Of a stretch of DNA of 64,000 bases, positions 10,953 to 64,000 are shown in pieces (within the stretch, counting starts at the first letter, position 1; each line of letters opens with the position of its first letter). The notes under the pieces were generated by a model. It did no database searches, was not told where the DNA came from, and worked only from the letters and a program-made list of their open reading frames with translations. This DNA comes from Lingula anatina (lineage: Eukaryota; Brachiopoda; Lingulata; Lingulida; Lingulidae): contig NW_019775470.1 of NCBI RefSeq assembly GCF_001039355.2, positions 177,321 to 241,320 on the forward strand, given 5' to 3'. The position numbers and the translations under genes were made by a program.

Positions 10953-10960
10953 ATATATAT
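10953..10960 (+). promoter_or_regulatory. possible TATA box of the serine protease gene
   Basis: ATATATAT lies about 100 bp upstream of the protease ATG at 11062, a spacing that would leave a short 5' UTR. It is a weak call because the region is generally AT-rich. Confidence 0.3.
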
Positions 10961-11061
10961 GCGTGTCCGGGTTGTAAGGTCTCGATTTCTCATTTATACC
11001 ACGCATTTTAGATCGAGGGAAGCCAGAACAAAACAGACACTGGACCACTCAACATTACACG

Positions 11062-11137
11062 ATGAGGACGACGTCGGAGTTAAAATGTTTAGAAATAATA
11101 CTCTTAGGGCTTTTATCTTTGACGGCGTTTGTAACAG
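11062..11137 (+). CDS. serine protease exon 1 (signal peptide)
   Basis: The ATG at 11062 opens a short basic/polar head and a hydrophobic core, ending at the strong donor ACAG|GTAAGTG at phase 1. Isolating the signal peptide in its own exon is usual for S1A proteases. Confidence 0.85.
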
Positions 11138-14100
11138 GTAAGTGTGATTGCTCTCTTTTGTTTCTCATACAGCAGTATTCAAAGTAGGCCTAAATGGTTT
11201 TTGAAGTCATTACTTTCAGTTCTCATAGGCATGTCTCTTCTCTGATTTAACTAAAATTTCTTCAAGTTTCTCTGGCATTTTCAAGTCGACAAATTATGCA
11301 TAGAATTGTTAAAGAATTTAAGGCGAGAGGACATAATCTTTTTGTGCTTCATCTGTTTATGTCCTTCTATTCGAAACTCCTTCACTCAGTGACTGAAGTG
11401 CCTCGTAATTTACGCGAATGTCATCACTTGTTTGAATATTTGTATTTTATTTGTTTAGGGCTCTAATGCCCTGTTTAGAAAAAACTTAAACCTGGTTCCT
11501 TTCACTGATACTAGACAGCTTAAATTAGATCAAATTACCCTCATCCCTCATCCTGCTCTCCTCACATGTGACCCAGTGTCTCCACCATTCCACCACCTCC
11601 GAGGGGGTAGGGTGCCGTTGTGTTAGTCAGATAAGTTGGAGTTCATTCAGAAATTTCACCGGCTGGTGGTGGGGGGGGGAGGGTCGGCTGTCCTGCAGTC
11701 GTTTCCAAGCCAAACCCCGGGTTTAACAACGCTAAAGGTCACCAACTACAAAACCTACATGACTGGTGACAGGAATGTTTCCAATAGACTCTGAAACTCT
11801 ACATGTCGGGATAGATTTAAAGTTATCTGTACATGTAGTTGGGTCGATTTTGAGGCATGCTTAACCTCTGCAGTTTCAGTTTTGGGGACACCACCCCCTT
11901 ATTATACAATATTAAGTAATATTGTATATAGTACTATATAACGGCTGTGACGTCATCTTTTACCAGGAAGTGACTCTCTATCCCGGGAGTAGATAAAACA
12001 TGCTTGACCTTACAGCCGACCTTAGCTTGAATGTGTGACTAGAACCCGGATGTACCGGGGTGCACTGACAACTATTTAATACATTTATATTAGTAGGTAC
12101 ATGTTATACCCAAATGATATAAATCCTGCCATATAACACCTTGGTTCACCGGTGACTCATCAGTATATAGGTCTGTCATAAACAAGCTGAGGTTGTATTT
12201 AAATCAGTAAAAATGTATCGATGAATTTGAAAACCGTGGAAAGGAGATGTCCAACCATGAAACTTCAATTCTGTTTAAAATGTGCAGGAATGCATGGCGG
12301 TCTGTGTGACATGCCAGTCATTTAAAACCCATAATATAGTTATATAGAAACAGTATAAAGCATCGAATCCAATTGCAGAGATTAGTCGAGCAATGATTCG
12401 TGAGTAATGGAAGAAAAATTCTATTGGCAGGCAAAATTCCGGTTACCTCCTAAACGATACTTTCAAGTGGGATTGTGCTACCTCTGACTTATCAGGCCCT
12501 ATTGGCAAATATCACGGTCCTCAAATTGCAACGCTAATATATATCAGAGGCTTAATGAAGTCAAATCACATTCTTTGCTCACATGTACAACTATTACATT
12601 CAAAAATTGCAACACGTTTCACAAGCTTGCTTTTTCTAACACGATTGTTGCTCCTACAGCAGAATCAAATCCTCTCCTTTAATTTTACTTACCAACATTG
12701 ATGATAGTATTCAGAAGACATAAATTTTCGTTCCTAATTCCCCAGCATGCGGCAGGTGTGGGGTAAGACCGAGCACGAGCAGATCCAAGATAATAGGCGG
12801 GTCAGCGGCCACGCCCAACTCTTGGCCATGGATGGCCTATTTAGAGCTCGGGGCGGCCCGGGACAGGTGTAAACCTTCATGTGGAGGGACCATCATTGCT
12901 AGACAGTGGATACTGACTGCAGCTCACTGCCTGTACTCTCCGTGAGTATGCGAGAATCTCGTTCATGTCAAACACGTGCCTAATTAAAACTATACATGTA
13001 TGTGCTAAGTGAGTCAAAATGTGATATAATTTACATTAAATATAATGAGATTGTCTTATTATTTGTTATTATTTGTTTGTTTGTTTGCAGACATGTCTTT
13101 TTTTTTTCAGACATCTGTCTGCTGTTTGTGTCATTTTCTCAGTTAATCTTTCTGCCATCTGTTTACCAAATGTTCCTGTTTATGTGTTCTGTGCTCACAA
13201 ATATGCTTTTTTCATCTGTCATTCTCTTATTTATTGTTTAAACAGCCAGCAGATAGGATGTGGCTCTTCTCGACAATACAAACCTAACGAAATCAAAGTA
13301 TACCTCGGGGTAGACAAACTATCAACCTTACGTAGAGATCCCGCCGTTCTAAAGATGACCGTGACCAAGGTCCACATCCACCCTGGTTACAACCGTGGCA
13401 CACACGACAATGACATCGCTCTGCTGAAGCTTTCGTCCAAGGTGAATTACAACTCAAAGATCAGTCCTATTTGCCCAGTGGGACCGTCTCCCAGTGATGT
13501 CATTCCCGAAGAGACCCCCTGCGCGGTGACGGGCTGGGGGAAAACAAATACAGGTGAGAGAACAGAACACTGTAACGCGTAAGAAAATCTGTCACTGTCA
13601 CTCTCTCTCTCTCTCTCTCTCTCGCTGGTTATATGATATGTTTCTACAAACGTATTTATTTATACAGTCTCTCTCTCTCTCTCTCTCGCTGGTATATTTG
13701 ATATGTTTCTACAAACGTATTTACCTGTATGCTACGTAAAAGTACCAAGATGTTTAATTACTTTTCAGCCTCTAGGCTTCCCAGTGACGTACTGATGCAG
13801 GTCACAGTAAAATATATAACAGCTAAAACCTGTCGAAAAATCTCGCAATATCCCGCTGGGGAGATCACAGATAACATGGTGTGTGCGAAAGATACGGGCA
13901 AAGATTCCTGTCAGGTAAGGATACTACTGTAAAGCATTTAATTTTTTTCAAAAGAAAATATTAAAATTAAAACGGACACTCACACACAAGTGATGTGAAC
14001 TCCGTTCTTTATCTTGTTTTAGTTATTTATTTTTTAAAATTTAATTTTACATATTCTATACAACTGTATTTCTACGTTTTTATATCCCACTATTATCTAA

Positions 14101-14625
14101 ATAAATCAGAATGTATTCCCTGATATCGGAAATCTTCGTATAAATTTCTTGTTTTATATTGTTATTATTATTATCATTATTTGCTTTTTAACTACTCGCA
14201 GAATTTACATAAGAAAAATGAACGTTGCCATCATTTGTTTAATATTTATGCCAAGGAAGCAATTAAGACTGCCTGTACAAGTCTAACCTTATACTTTTTA
14301 TGCGATTTCGTATTCCATTAGTTAAGTATACCAACAGACAAAACATGAGCATTTATCAATCTGCGTTTTTATCACTAGCCATTCATAAATAATTTTACGC
14401 ACTGCTTTCATTCCCATTTGTTTTTTATGTGATACTGATTCATCCATTTAATAGGGAGATTCTGGCGGTCCGCTAGCCTGCCCGTACACAGTGAACGGGA
14501 AAACGATCTGGAAGCAGCTTGGCATCGTCAGCTTTGGGCGAGGGTGTGCGTTGCCACAGTATCCGGGGGTGTACACCGACGTCAATAAGCTATCCAGGTG
14601 GATTGCCAGGACCATCTGTAAGTGA
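11062..14625 (+). CDS. secreted trypsin-like serine protease (chymotrypsin family S1A)
   Basis: The model joins 11062-11137, 12746-12941, 13246-13553, 13769-13914 and 14455-14625. All introns are GT-AG with phases 1, 2, 1, 0, giving 298 residues. A signal peptide ([13 protein letters not shown]) is followed by a short Cys-containing propeptide (CGRCGVRP) and the activation site SK|IIGG. The triad is intact: His in LTAAHC, Asp in NDIALLKL, Ser in GDSGGPL. The residue six before the Ser is Asp (KDSCQGDSGG), and SFG precedes the third Cys region; these predict cleavage after Lys/Arg. The propeptide Cys probably stays linked to the catalytic chain. There are no extra domains (CUB, SRCR, clip), so this is a small secreted digestive or defence protease. 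The end is ambiguous: read-through stops at 14625, while splicing at 14617 to 15133 gives a different tail. Confidence 0.9.
11138..12745 (+). other. serine protease intron 1, no further gene
   Basis: A 1.6-kb intron with a G run near 11670 and AT-rich DNA. No internal exon in a compatible phase was noticed. Confidence 0.6.
12746..12941 (+). CDS. serine protease exon 2 (propeptide, activation site, catalytic His)
   Basis: Acceptor TTCCCCAG|CATGC and donor TCTCC|GTGAGT. The exon encodes the propeptide, the IIGG mature N-terminus, the NSWPWMAYL strand, CGGTIIA and LTAAHC, the last carrying the catalytic His. Confidence 0.9.
13246..13553 (+). CDS. serine protease exon 3 (catalytic Asp)
   Basis: Acceptor TTTAAACAG|CCAGC and donor ACAG|GTGAGA. 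The exon encodes IHPGYN, the catalytic Asp in [16 protein letters not shown] and CAVTGWGKT, all standard S1A landmarks. Confidence 0.9.
13600..13728. repeat. (CT)n-containing 70-bp tandem duplication
   Basis: A block made of (CT)n, CGCTGG, then TATGTTTCTACAAACGTATTTA occurs twice in a row, with small differences in CT number and flank. It lies in protease intron 3. Confidence 0.8.
13769..13914 (+). CDS. serine protease exon 4
   Basis: Acceptor ACTTTTCAG|CCTCT and donor TGTCAG|GTAAGG, phases 1 to 0. The exon encodes the Leu/Val/Cys-bearing strand pair, ITDNMVCA, and the specificity segment KDSCQ that leads into GDSGG of the next exon. Confidence 0.9.
14455..14625 (+). CDS. serine protease exon 5 (catalytic Ser)
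   Basis: Acceptor TTAATAG|GGAGAT. It encodes GDSGGPLAC with the catalytic Ser, [18 protein letters not shown] and a terminal helix. It then reads C-K-stop, or splices after the first base of that Cys codon. Confidence 0.9.
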   Translation, partial: GDSGGPLACPYTVNGKTIWKQLGIVSFGRGCALPQYPGVYTDVNKLSRWIARTICK

Positions 14626-15132
14626 TATTATGACATAGTGGATACTGTAAATGACGGAATAGAAGTAGAAAGATACGGTGAAAATATATCGAACGGCGGT
14701 TCTGGAGGAGTGCCCAAGCCTCCCCCCCTCCCCCCCGTCTTCGTCCCTTCTCAATCCCAAATAAACAGTATAATCACCATTCATGTCTGATGTATATTAA
14801 ATTAACATTGTTCAGCCTTTTTTTAAACAAATACATGACCCAATCCCACCTGGTTAGCAGAATCATGGATTCATCTTACATGTACATTGAACTTCTTTTA
14901 TATTAGAAGTGCCGCATACATACACAGTGGTAACCTTTCTTCGACTCGCAATCGGCACCGGCGGAACTCAGAATCAGACAAAAATACGTTTAGTTGATTG
15001 TCTTATTTATTTTTTATATTTTTATATATTAATTTATTAATTTTTTTTTCTTTTTACTTTTTTAATTTCTTTGTATGGTGGTAAATTTGTCTGAAAATAC
15101 GTTTCACTGATAATGTGGGTCTTCTTTTTCAG

Positions 15133-15324
15133 TACTGGGTCCCTGAAATCAACGGAGCCAAACGATTACCAAAGACATATTTTAACATTTACATGTACTC
15201 AAAAGTCTACACCAAGTACTGGAGATACAGAGAACTGGACAATGAAGCCAACGGATCACCAAAGACAGAGAGGACTGGACTCAATCTGATAAAGCCGACC
15301 TTTTCATGACTTCGTGAAAATAAA
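15133..15324 (+). other. possible alternative last exon / 3' UTR of the protease
   Basis: A polypyrimidine tract and TTTTTCAG precede TACTGGGTCC. Joining the donor at 14617|GTAAGTG here replaces Cys-Lys with Leu-Leu-Gly-Pro and a stop at 15146. An AATAAA at 15319-15324 could serve as polyadenylation signal. Both sites are good consensus matches, so this may be the main form. Confidence 0.5.
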
Positions 15325-18324
15325 CTTGCTGTCTTCCCCCATCCTCTACCAGGGCCACCAATTGCTTTTTTTACTAAATATCCACAGGTATAATATACCT
15401 TGGCAAATTAATGACACAATTCTCTCGATCTGCTGTGAAAACAGCAGAAAATTGTGTCTTAAATTAGCCAGAGAAGCAACAGATACTTTTGTCATGAATT
15501 AGACAGAGTCATATCTGTGAATATTTACCAGTAGTGAAAAAACAATCTGAGGTCTTGGCGGAGGGTAGGCATGTTGTCTTCACCGGGTTATTCAACCCGC
15601 TGGGTATTATAGCATCCCTATGTGTTAATTTAGTTATGATTGTGGTAATCATGTTATTCATGATAAATAATTCCTCGAAGTAGTATTAGTCATTTCCTTT
15701 TGTAGAAATATTTAAACCTATATATATCTTATTCCTACATGTGCATAAATATAGTATACCTGTCTGTTCAAAGCAGTTCGTTTTCAGTGTATATGAATTT
15801 AGTTTTTATGGTGGTAATATTATTAAAAATATTTTAAAATATTATAACATGATTTATAATACATTATAATTTAAAATATTATAAAATTATTCATTAAACA
15901 AATCCAAACATATACGTTTCTGGGTCACGTTTATGGTTGGTGAGATAAAAGTGCACCGAATTTCAAATTTTAATTCCCTGCAGACGTTTTCGTTGCACAC
16001 GTGTACTGCGTCTCATAAGTCACTACGTCGGCTCGGAGGTTTTCGTGCCCTTCCGTGTTCTTCCGTGTCCCCTCCGTGTTAAAATCAATGTTCAAAACAC
16101 AAAGCCGGATCTCAGCGTCTCACTACCACCTGGATGTTGACCTAATTCTTTAAATTGACTGTATATACGCATGATGTGGCAAAAATACGTACAAACACTC
16201 GTGAGGACATAAGTTCTATTGTACATGTGTTTTGTTCCTGGATTTATAATCCCTGAATTACTATCTGCCAGAGGTGCGCCCTTATCGCTGGGGCTATAGT
16301 CTGTAAAACATAAGACGGGCATCTCTATTCTGGCACGTTTTAAAAACTTTTATTTATTCATTTATTTATTAATTTATTTATTTCATAATTTCTATGTTAT
16401 TTTCATAGAAATGGCAATTATTTTACTTTTTGATTCTGTCTGCGTAAGACTAATGATTTATTTATATCTAAGCATTTCATATATGGCTTTAGTGTGCGTG
16501 CGTACGTGCACGCGTGCGCACGTGCGTGTGTGCGTGGAGGGAGAGGGAGGAGTAGTCCTACGACCCACTAAAAGTGAGATCCACCTGCATAAGACACTAT
16601 CATACAGACATATAAAACAATGAACATTAAAGCCCACAATATTTGCTTTTATTATAAATCATAATAATTATCACAATGCATGCAAATCCATACATGTATA
16701 TATCTGCACTAACTTGTCACTGCAGCCAGTTATAGAACAGCGTGGTATATATAGGCCCACCAGAATACAAATAACAATCAGCATTTATGTATGTAGATTC
16801 GTCTCGTTTACGGATGCGGAATGACATCAGTGCATATTAATCATATTCAAATATAATGTAGAAGTATCTCAGTTTTAGTTTCCTCCTTAATCATCTTTTT
16901 ATGTGTATCACTGCCAATATACTGGAGAGATAACATTTCTATACAACAGTCACAGGGGATCTATCGACACAATATTGAACTGAATTGCGATAGTTGAGAC
17001 CTCAAAGTACTATATCATATATCTCAACTAACACAGCCTTTTTTGCGTTACAGCCAACGGCATTACCACTAATGAACGTCCATAAGAAGTGCAGTTACTT
17101 AATTAATAACTTTCTCGCCTAGGAATTTATTGTTTTGAAAATTTACAAAAGCAATGAATAATTCAAATTCACCATCGTCGCAGTATTCAGATACAAGTAT
17201 TTTCTAATAATTGTGCTGACTATTCAACTTCCTGTCACCCAAAAACCCCGTTACCTATAGAGATATTACTTTAACACACAAGATTAACTTTATTCATAAA
17301 GTGCCTCTTAGTAATTTAGTAGCTTAGTAACAACTAATTAATGATGACTAAAACTTTCTAGATAACGGAGGCGAGTGAGTCTTAAATGGGGACATTCACT
17401 GTAACGATTTCACTCAAAATTTAATTTGAATTAAGAAACAACTGTGATATAAAATATTCAGAAGTTTGGTCTGGGGTTGTCCTATGGCGCAACCTCGCTG
17501 AATTATGCAATTTGCTTTGAACCTGTGTAGAATGTAAAAAACAGAAGTCACTAATTGGTTGCCAATGCTGATGTCTACGAGTTAACAACATCGCAGAGAG
17601 AGATCAAAGTAAAAAAGAGCATTCGCAAGCGACTGATAAGATTCATAGCTGTTGACGTATGTGTTGAGACATTACTTTCAAATGACGACTTTTTATCTGA
17701 AGTTCGAGTTTTAGTAAATAAAAAGCGTCTAAGATTCATGCAATCTCATTCTCAAAACTAGGCCAAAAATTCTATAGTACTCTTTGAAAATGTGTTATTG
17801 GTGATACTTTATGTTGATGCCATGTAAGTATAGTAATACTTATCAAGAAGCAATCGGTCAGCTGGTATACCACACTGCTTTTCACAATCAGCCGGTGTAA
17901 CGCGAGTCCCCCTTGATAGAGAGTCCGCTTCCCATTTATTTGTACAGGTAAGCCTCGCGCTAGATCTTGACCCATTTAAGTCAGGCTAACCCTAACCATT
18001 ATATCTAAATGGAGGGCGGACTTTCTGTTACACTGACCCTCAGTTTCGTTACACCGATTCTTGCTAATATCCGAACTTACAGTCGACTGAACTCCCATTA
18101 TACCTCGTAAATATTGAAGACTGTTAAAGATAAGCCACAGAACGGAACTGTTACAGTGAAGACATCGTCACACTTCTTTAAAAGCTTTCAAGAAGGTCGA
18201 ACATCGACAATCATTGGTGTCTTCTTAACGAGATTTGACGTGCTGTATATTATTAGCACTATCTTTGACAGCTTAACGGGAATCCGCATTGAAAACGGTG
18301 TAGACTGCACTTTGTCAGTCACTT
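15325..18324. other. intergenic, no gene recognised
   Basis: Convergent spacer between the plus-strand protease and the 3' end of the minus-strand dopamine receptor. It includes a very AT-rich palindromic stretch (15800-15900) and a GT/GC alternating tract at 16493-16538. Short ORFs here lack any recognisable feature. Confidence 0.5.
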
Positions 18325-60107
<41,783 letters not shown>

Positions 60108-62916
60108 GCTCGCGTTGTCTTTTCCAATGGTCTTTAACGAAAATAATTACTCCAGACCAGGAAACGCGCTCAGGCTTGGGCGATTTCTTGTCATTTTGAA
60201 AACATTTTATTGGTTGATGTGCGTTCCTGGCTTCTTTCAACCCATCCAACGGCAATTAGCTGGTGTAGGAGGTCAGTCAGCGCCTAACCGCGGTTATTTT
60301 GATTACGACCCTCTTAACAGGGGGGAAAACCCTTTGTATAGGTCACGTAGCTGTCAGGTGGTCAGTCTCTCCCAATCTAAAAAGTTTCATGAAATCCGCA
60401 CTTCAATTTCTATCTATAAGTTTGGATCTGTTTTTTCACATTTTCCAGTGCTATCAAATAGTTATCACTAATTTGACATGGTTCCTGAAGCTCTCATCCT
60501 CAGTCAATACGTGCACTTTAACACCACATGGCTGCTGAAGGTACTCATTGTAAAAGGGAGATCTGCAAAAGAAGATGTGATGCATTGTTAAAGTATCTAT
60601 TGAACAATGCGATGTGTGTATTTATTCCTACTCTGTAAATGCAAACATGCTTATAATCTTGTACTTTAACAACCTTAAAGATGCACAAGAAGCGAGAGTA
60701 AATGCCCTGATTGTAATGTATATGGATTATTAGGACGAGTTTCTTAAAAAGCACAGATAAAATCTACAAAACAAAAAAGTCCACAAAAATTAATATCTCA
60801 GAAAGTAAGCAGAAACCAAGCAAAAATATCAGTTTAAATATCAATTTTCGGAAAATGATGTGACAAAATTCTGTGTTACTATAACTTCTTTAAAGCATAC
60901 TCTTTGAGACTACACGGTGGCATTTGGTCAGGCAATGACTAAAAATACGTACTCGCTTAATATGCATCTTGAACATTGCCCTGTTCATGAGATTGTGTCA
61001 TATTTCTATCTTTATTATATTTCTTTTTTATTTGCACATGTGATAGTCAATAAAACAACAGATGTGACTCTAATTTGCGGGTGTTCAAAACTGTAGCCGT
61101 GCGTCCAACCGACACTTATTCTAAATAACGCTTCCAGCTTTCCATGCATTAAGTTATGGTACCCATTAATCGTGTATTAAAATGTTAAACGCTTTAAAAG
61201 TACGCTCTGTCATGTCTACTGCCTTGGCTACATCCCAGTGAATAGCAGATTCAAATATCTAAGGTTAACGTCATTTGATTTCCAAACCGAAACCGTTTTA
61301 CATGGACTGGAAAATTTCTAAATGTGACATCTGAAACAGACATCGATTGCGGCTTAAATTTCTCTTAAAATTAATGGACTGTAATGGCAAACTCATCCCT
61401 GCGAAACTACATGCAATACCGTGTCATAACCTGGTTACACTCCATGCTTCCCTTGTGTGTATTCATGAAGTGCTACAACTGCATCCAAACACTTCAAAAC
61501 CCTAAGATTTCATTCATCTACTTCATTTTGTGATGAAAGATTCTTTTCATCATAACCGGATCGTCTCTATGTGTACCGAACCTCTTTTGTTGCATAGGCG
61601 AAATCGCGCTTACCTACCAAGTAGGAATGCAAATATGGTTACAATACTTTATTTAAAGGCTGAAGTGACAATGCTTCGCTCAGAGACTTAGCATGAAATG
61701 ATATTGCAATCAAACGAACATGTTGAATGAACCGGTATTAATTTGAATCATGCATTAATAAAATCCATCAAACTATTATAATTCACTTACAAGTTGTACT
61801 GATAAATAATGAATACTCAGCGTGATAATTCAAAAACTCCGGGACCAGCATTAAGGGTTTTCAAGTGTACAATATCATTTAAGGTATTCAGTAAGGATTT
61901 TGATTCCCCTCATGTCAAAACATTTTCAAAATACTTCTACCACGGTTTATACAGTGCGAGCTCATGCTATCTAAGACGAAAGTACAATAAATGAAAATTC
62001 GGTATTGTCCTTTTTTACAACCACTCCATAATGTTTCAGTGATGACAAGCATTGTGACAGAATCAAATCAATTAAGTACCGACTTACTTTACTCATTTGA
62101 TGTAATAGTCGCATATTATTCCCATTGAAGGGTCGATCTGCGAGGTACTGGATACAAAGAAGACACAATTTTCTACCAAGGGTGTCTGAAATGCCCAGTG
62201 CTTGCCAAAAATCGTCTTTAATATTTTAAACATAAAATAAGCAGCAAAAACGCACTGATGAAAAGATGAACGACATTGGATTGTTTATTATTAAAGTTTA
62301 TCTTTCGCTGTATAATATGCAACACCATTGCTGGTCAAACTGATTCTTACTAACCATAGGTATATTTTCTTTATAGAAGTGAAATGCAAATGCAACCCAT
62401 ATACGAGTAAATTTAAATTATGTTATAGAGTTGGTGAAATTGTAGCAAAGCGATGTCAACGCAATGCCTGTTTTCAACCATAGTTTCTAACAACAAAACA
62501 GTGCAATGTAGTCTGACCGGACAACATATTTCATTTTTTTTTTTTTAAGATCTTCGGACCCAAAGTGGCTTAATGATTCTTCACGTGTAAAACCTAGAAT
62601 GTCCATCACAAGTAGTGGAATTTATTGATTATGTTTTTTATTCATATGTAAGGAAAGGCTAAAGCTTTATGAAGGCATTTTGATAAAAACTGCCAAGGAC
62701 AGCTGCTACTACAATATAAGACCCAGCTTTAATTACTGCTGTCCGGGAAACTCAATGTTTCAGGTAAACAGAAAGTTATTTGATAACTTTTTTATGACAA
62801 CTGACGACTAGCCTGCTGTCGTGAGACGAAAGTATCAATCAAAACCTGTCGGATATTCTCTACTTAAAGCAATGTCATAAAAGATTGAAAGTGTGTAAGC
62901 ATTTAAGGCATCATTG
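60108..62916. other. upstream region of the dopamine receptor, no other gene recognised
   Basis: Should contain the 5' UTR and promoter of the minus-strand receptor, and possibly further 5' exons. No TATA box or other decisive promoter element was identified. ORFs on the plus strand over 59857-60471 are shadows or chance. Confidence 0.45.
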
Positions 62917-63217
62917 CCGACGCCTAGGTGGTTATGTTTTCATCTGCGTGACTGTCTGTGTGTTTGTTTGTCGCCAGCTTAACTCAAAAAGTTATAAATG
63001 GATTTTGATGAAATTTTCAGAATAGGCCAGAAATTGGCTAACTTTAAAGTGAACAGATAATGGTGGTGATCCCTGATTCGGATCACTATCTGGATCCACG
63101 AATTAAAAAGTTATTACATATTGGCCAATAATCTTCACCCTTGTGCAGTAGATGTACTACAGTTTAGCGAGCAGGGTCCTTGGCGGCGGTCTACGTTCTC
63201 TGGGTGCTTTCCTAGTT
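62917..63217 (+). repeat. copy of a widespread metazoan dispersed repeat
   Basis: The stretch starts CCTAGGTGGTTATGTTTTCATC, continues with GTTTGTTTGTCGCC, ACTCAAAAAGTTAT, GGATTTTGATGAAATTTTCA and GGATCACTATCTGGATCC, and ends CTTGGCGGCGGTCTACGTTCTC and GGGTGCTTTCCTAGT. From memory this order of motifs, ending in CTTGGCGGAGGTCTGCGCTCTC, recurs in fish and many invertebrate genomes. It has no intact ORF. The family name is not certain. Confidence 0.55.
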
Positions 63218-64000
63218 AACATTATCGGAAGAGGTTTTATTTCGCCTTTTCAGCATGAGAACACTTTGTTGCTAAAAGGGAATTAGCACATAACAATAAC
63301 ACAGATTATCATTTGATTAGCTTATATACTACATCCATAAACTATGGATATTTAAGTCGCTTCCATCTCATTCATTGCACACGCATTGAAAGGGAACGTC
63401 GGTACTATGAATGGAAAAATAACACTGGTTTAATAAAAGTACGTCTACATATAAAATAACCCATTTCCCAAGACGGCAATATGCAATGTTGGAAGCGTAG
63501 CTAGCTGCTTAAACGCGCTCTTTAATGTATTTACTTTCTTAGAAGGAATCAACTGGTACAAGGGCGAAATAACGGTTTGTTCTGCGGTGGCTTTTTGCTG
63601 TAGCCTGGCTACTTAGGACATTTTACTCATTATTATTGACAATAAAGGAAATTAAATTTGTTTTAATTATGATCCAGAGACGAGGCGTATTTTTATGGAG
63701 TCTTACTCGGACGTTGTAGCTAAAAGCCAAACAAAGTGCTTATGGAAATATCTGTTTCTTAATTACGCCCACTCTTTACAGCAGGGAGGAAAAGCGTTCT
63801 CATTATTTGATTCCAACGACATGAATTATCTCCGTATGCAGGTCGTTATTTGCAGTTCGTATCAAGTTCTAATTGTTTCCTTACGTTAGAGCACTGTGTC
63901 AGTAATATAAGGTAATTACATTCATAATGACCAGTTCCTAAGCTAACGTCGATTGTTCTGTTTAAAATTAATCAGAATTCCAATGCAATTCCACACCGGA
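63218..64000. other. nothing recognised
   Basis: AT-rich sequence to the window end. A 64-codon ORF (63695-63889) has no recognisable feature or splice context. Confidence 0.5.

Overview
The window is animal nuclear DNA, most likely from a marine invertebrate. Introns are GT-AG, microsatellites are abundant, and the sequence carries frequent TACATGTA-type words, TIR-bearing MITEs, one single-base N and one 788-base run of N. The dopamine receptor resembles bilaterian D2-like receptors, and the closest remembered match is the insect/lophotrochozoan Dop2R type. I favour a lophotrochozoan such as a mollusc or brachiopod, but this is an inference from memory.

I can support three multi-exon protein-coding genes. 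(1) Minus strand, 4947-8550: a six-exon gene for a 731-residue protein that I do not recognise. It has an N-terminal coiled coil, a basic tract and a large C-terminal exon. A possible upstream exon (8894 to about 9030) could add a 54-residue membrane microprotein ending 7 bases before the main ATG. A perfect CRE lies just upstream. (2) Plus strand, 11062-14625 (or 15146): a secreted trypsin-like serine protease with a complete catalytic triad, D189-type specificity and two possible C-termini. (3) Minus strand, 18325-60107: a four-exon D2-like dopamine receptor of 1009 residues. Its N-terminal tail of about 540 residues is packed with N-glycosylation sequons and lies in the same exon as TM1-TM2. 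The first intron spans 20258-58295.

That giant intron holds the main structural oddity. About 11.8 kb (26434-38236) is repeated almost unchanged at 38238-50043, and the junction is marked by exactly one N. A third, partial copy (51397-52324) follows the 788-base gap and matches 49681-50608. The simplest reading is that two or more divergent haplotypes were laid end to end during assembly, so the real intron is probably much shorter. The copies differ by a clean 284-bp MITE insertion with TA target duplication, by the length of a CACGTG-bearing minisatellite, by an inverted-repeat insertion and by scattered substitutions. They therefore show natural polymorphism.

The remaining DNA (1-4946, 9162-10950, 15325-18324, most of the receptor intron, and 60108-64000) holds no gene I can support. 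It contains simple repeats, MITEs, a diverged 290-bp repeat pair, one copy of a widespread metazoan repeat and some candidate regulatory stretches. The three genes have no evident shared pathway.
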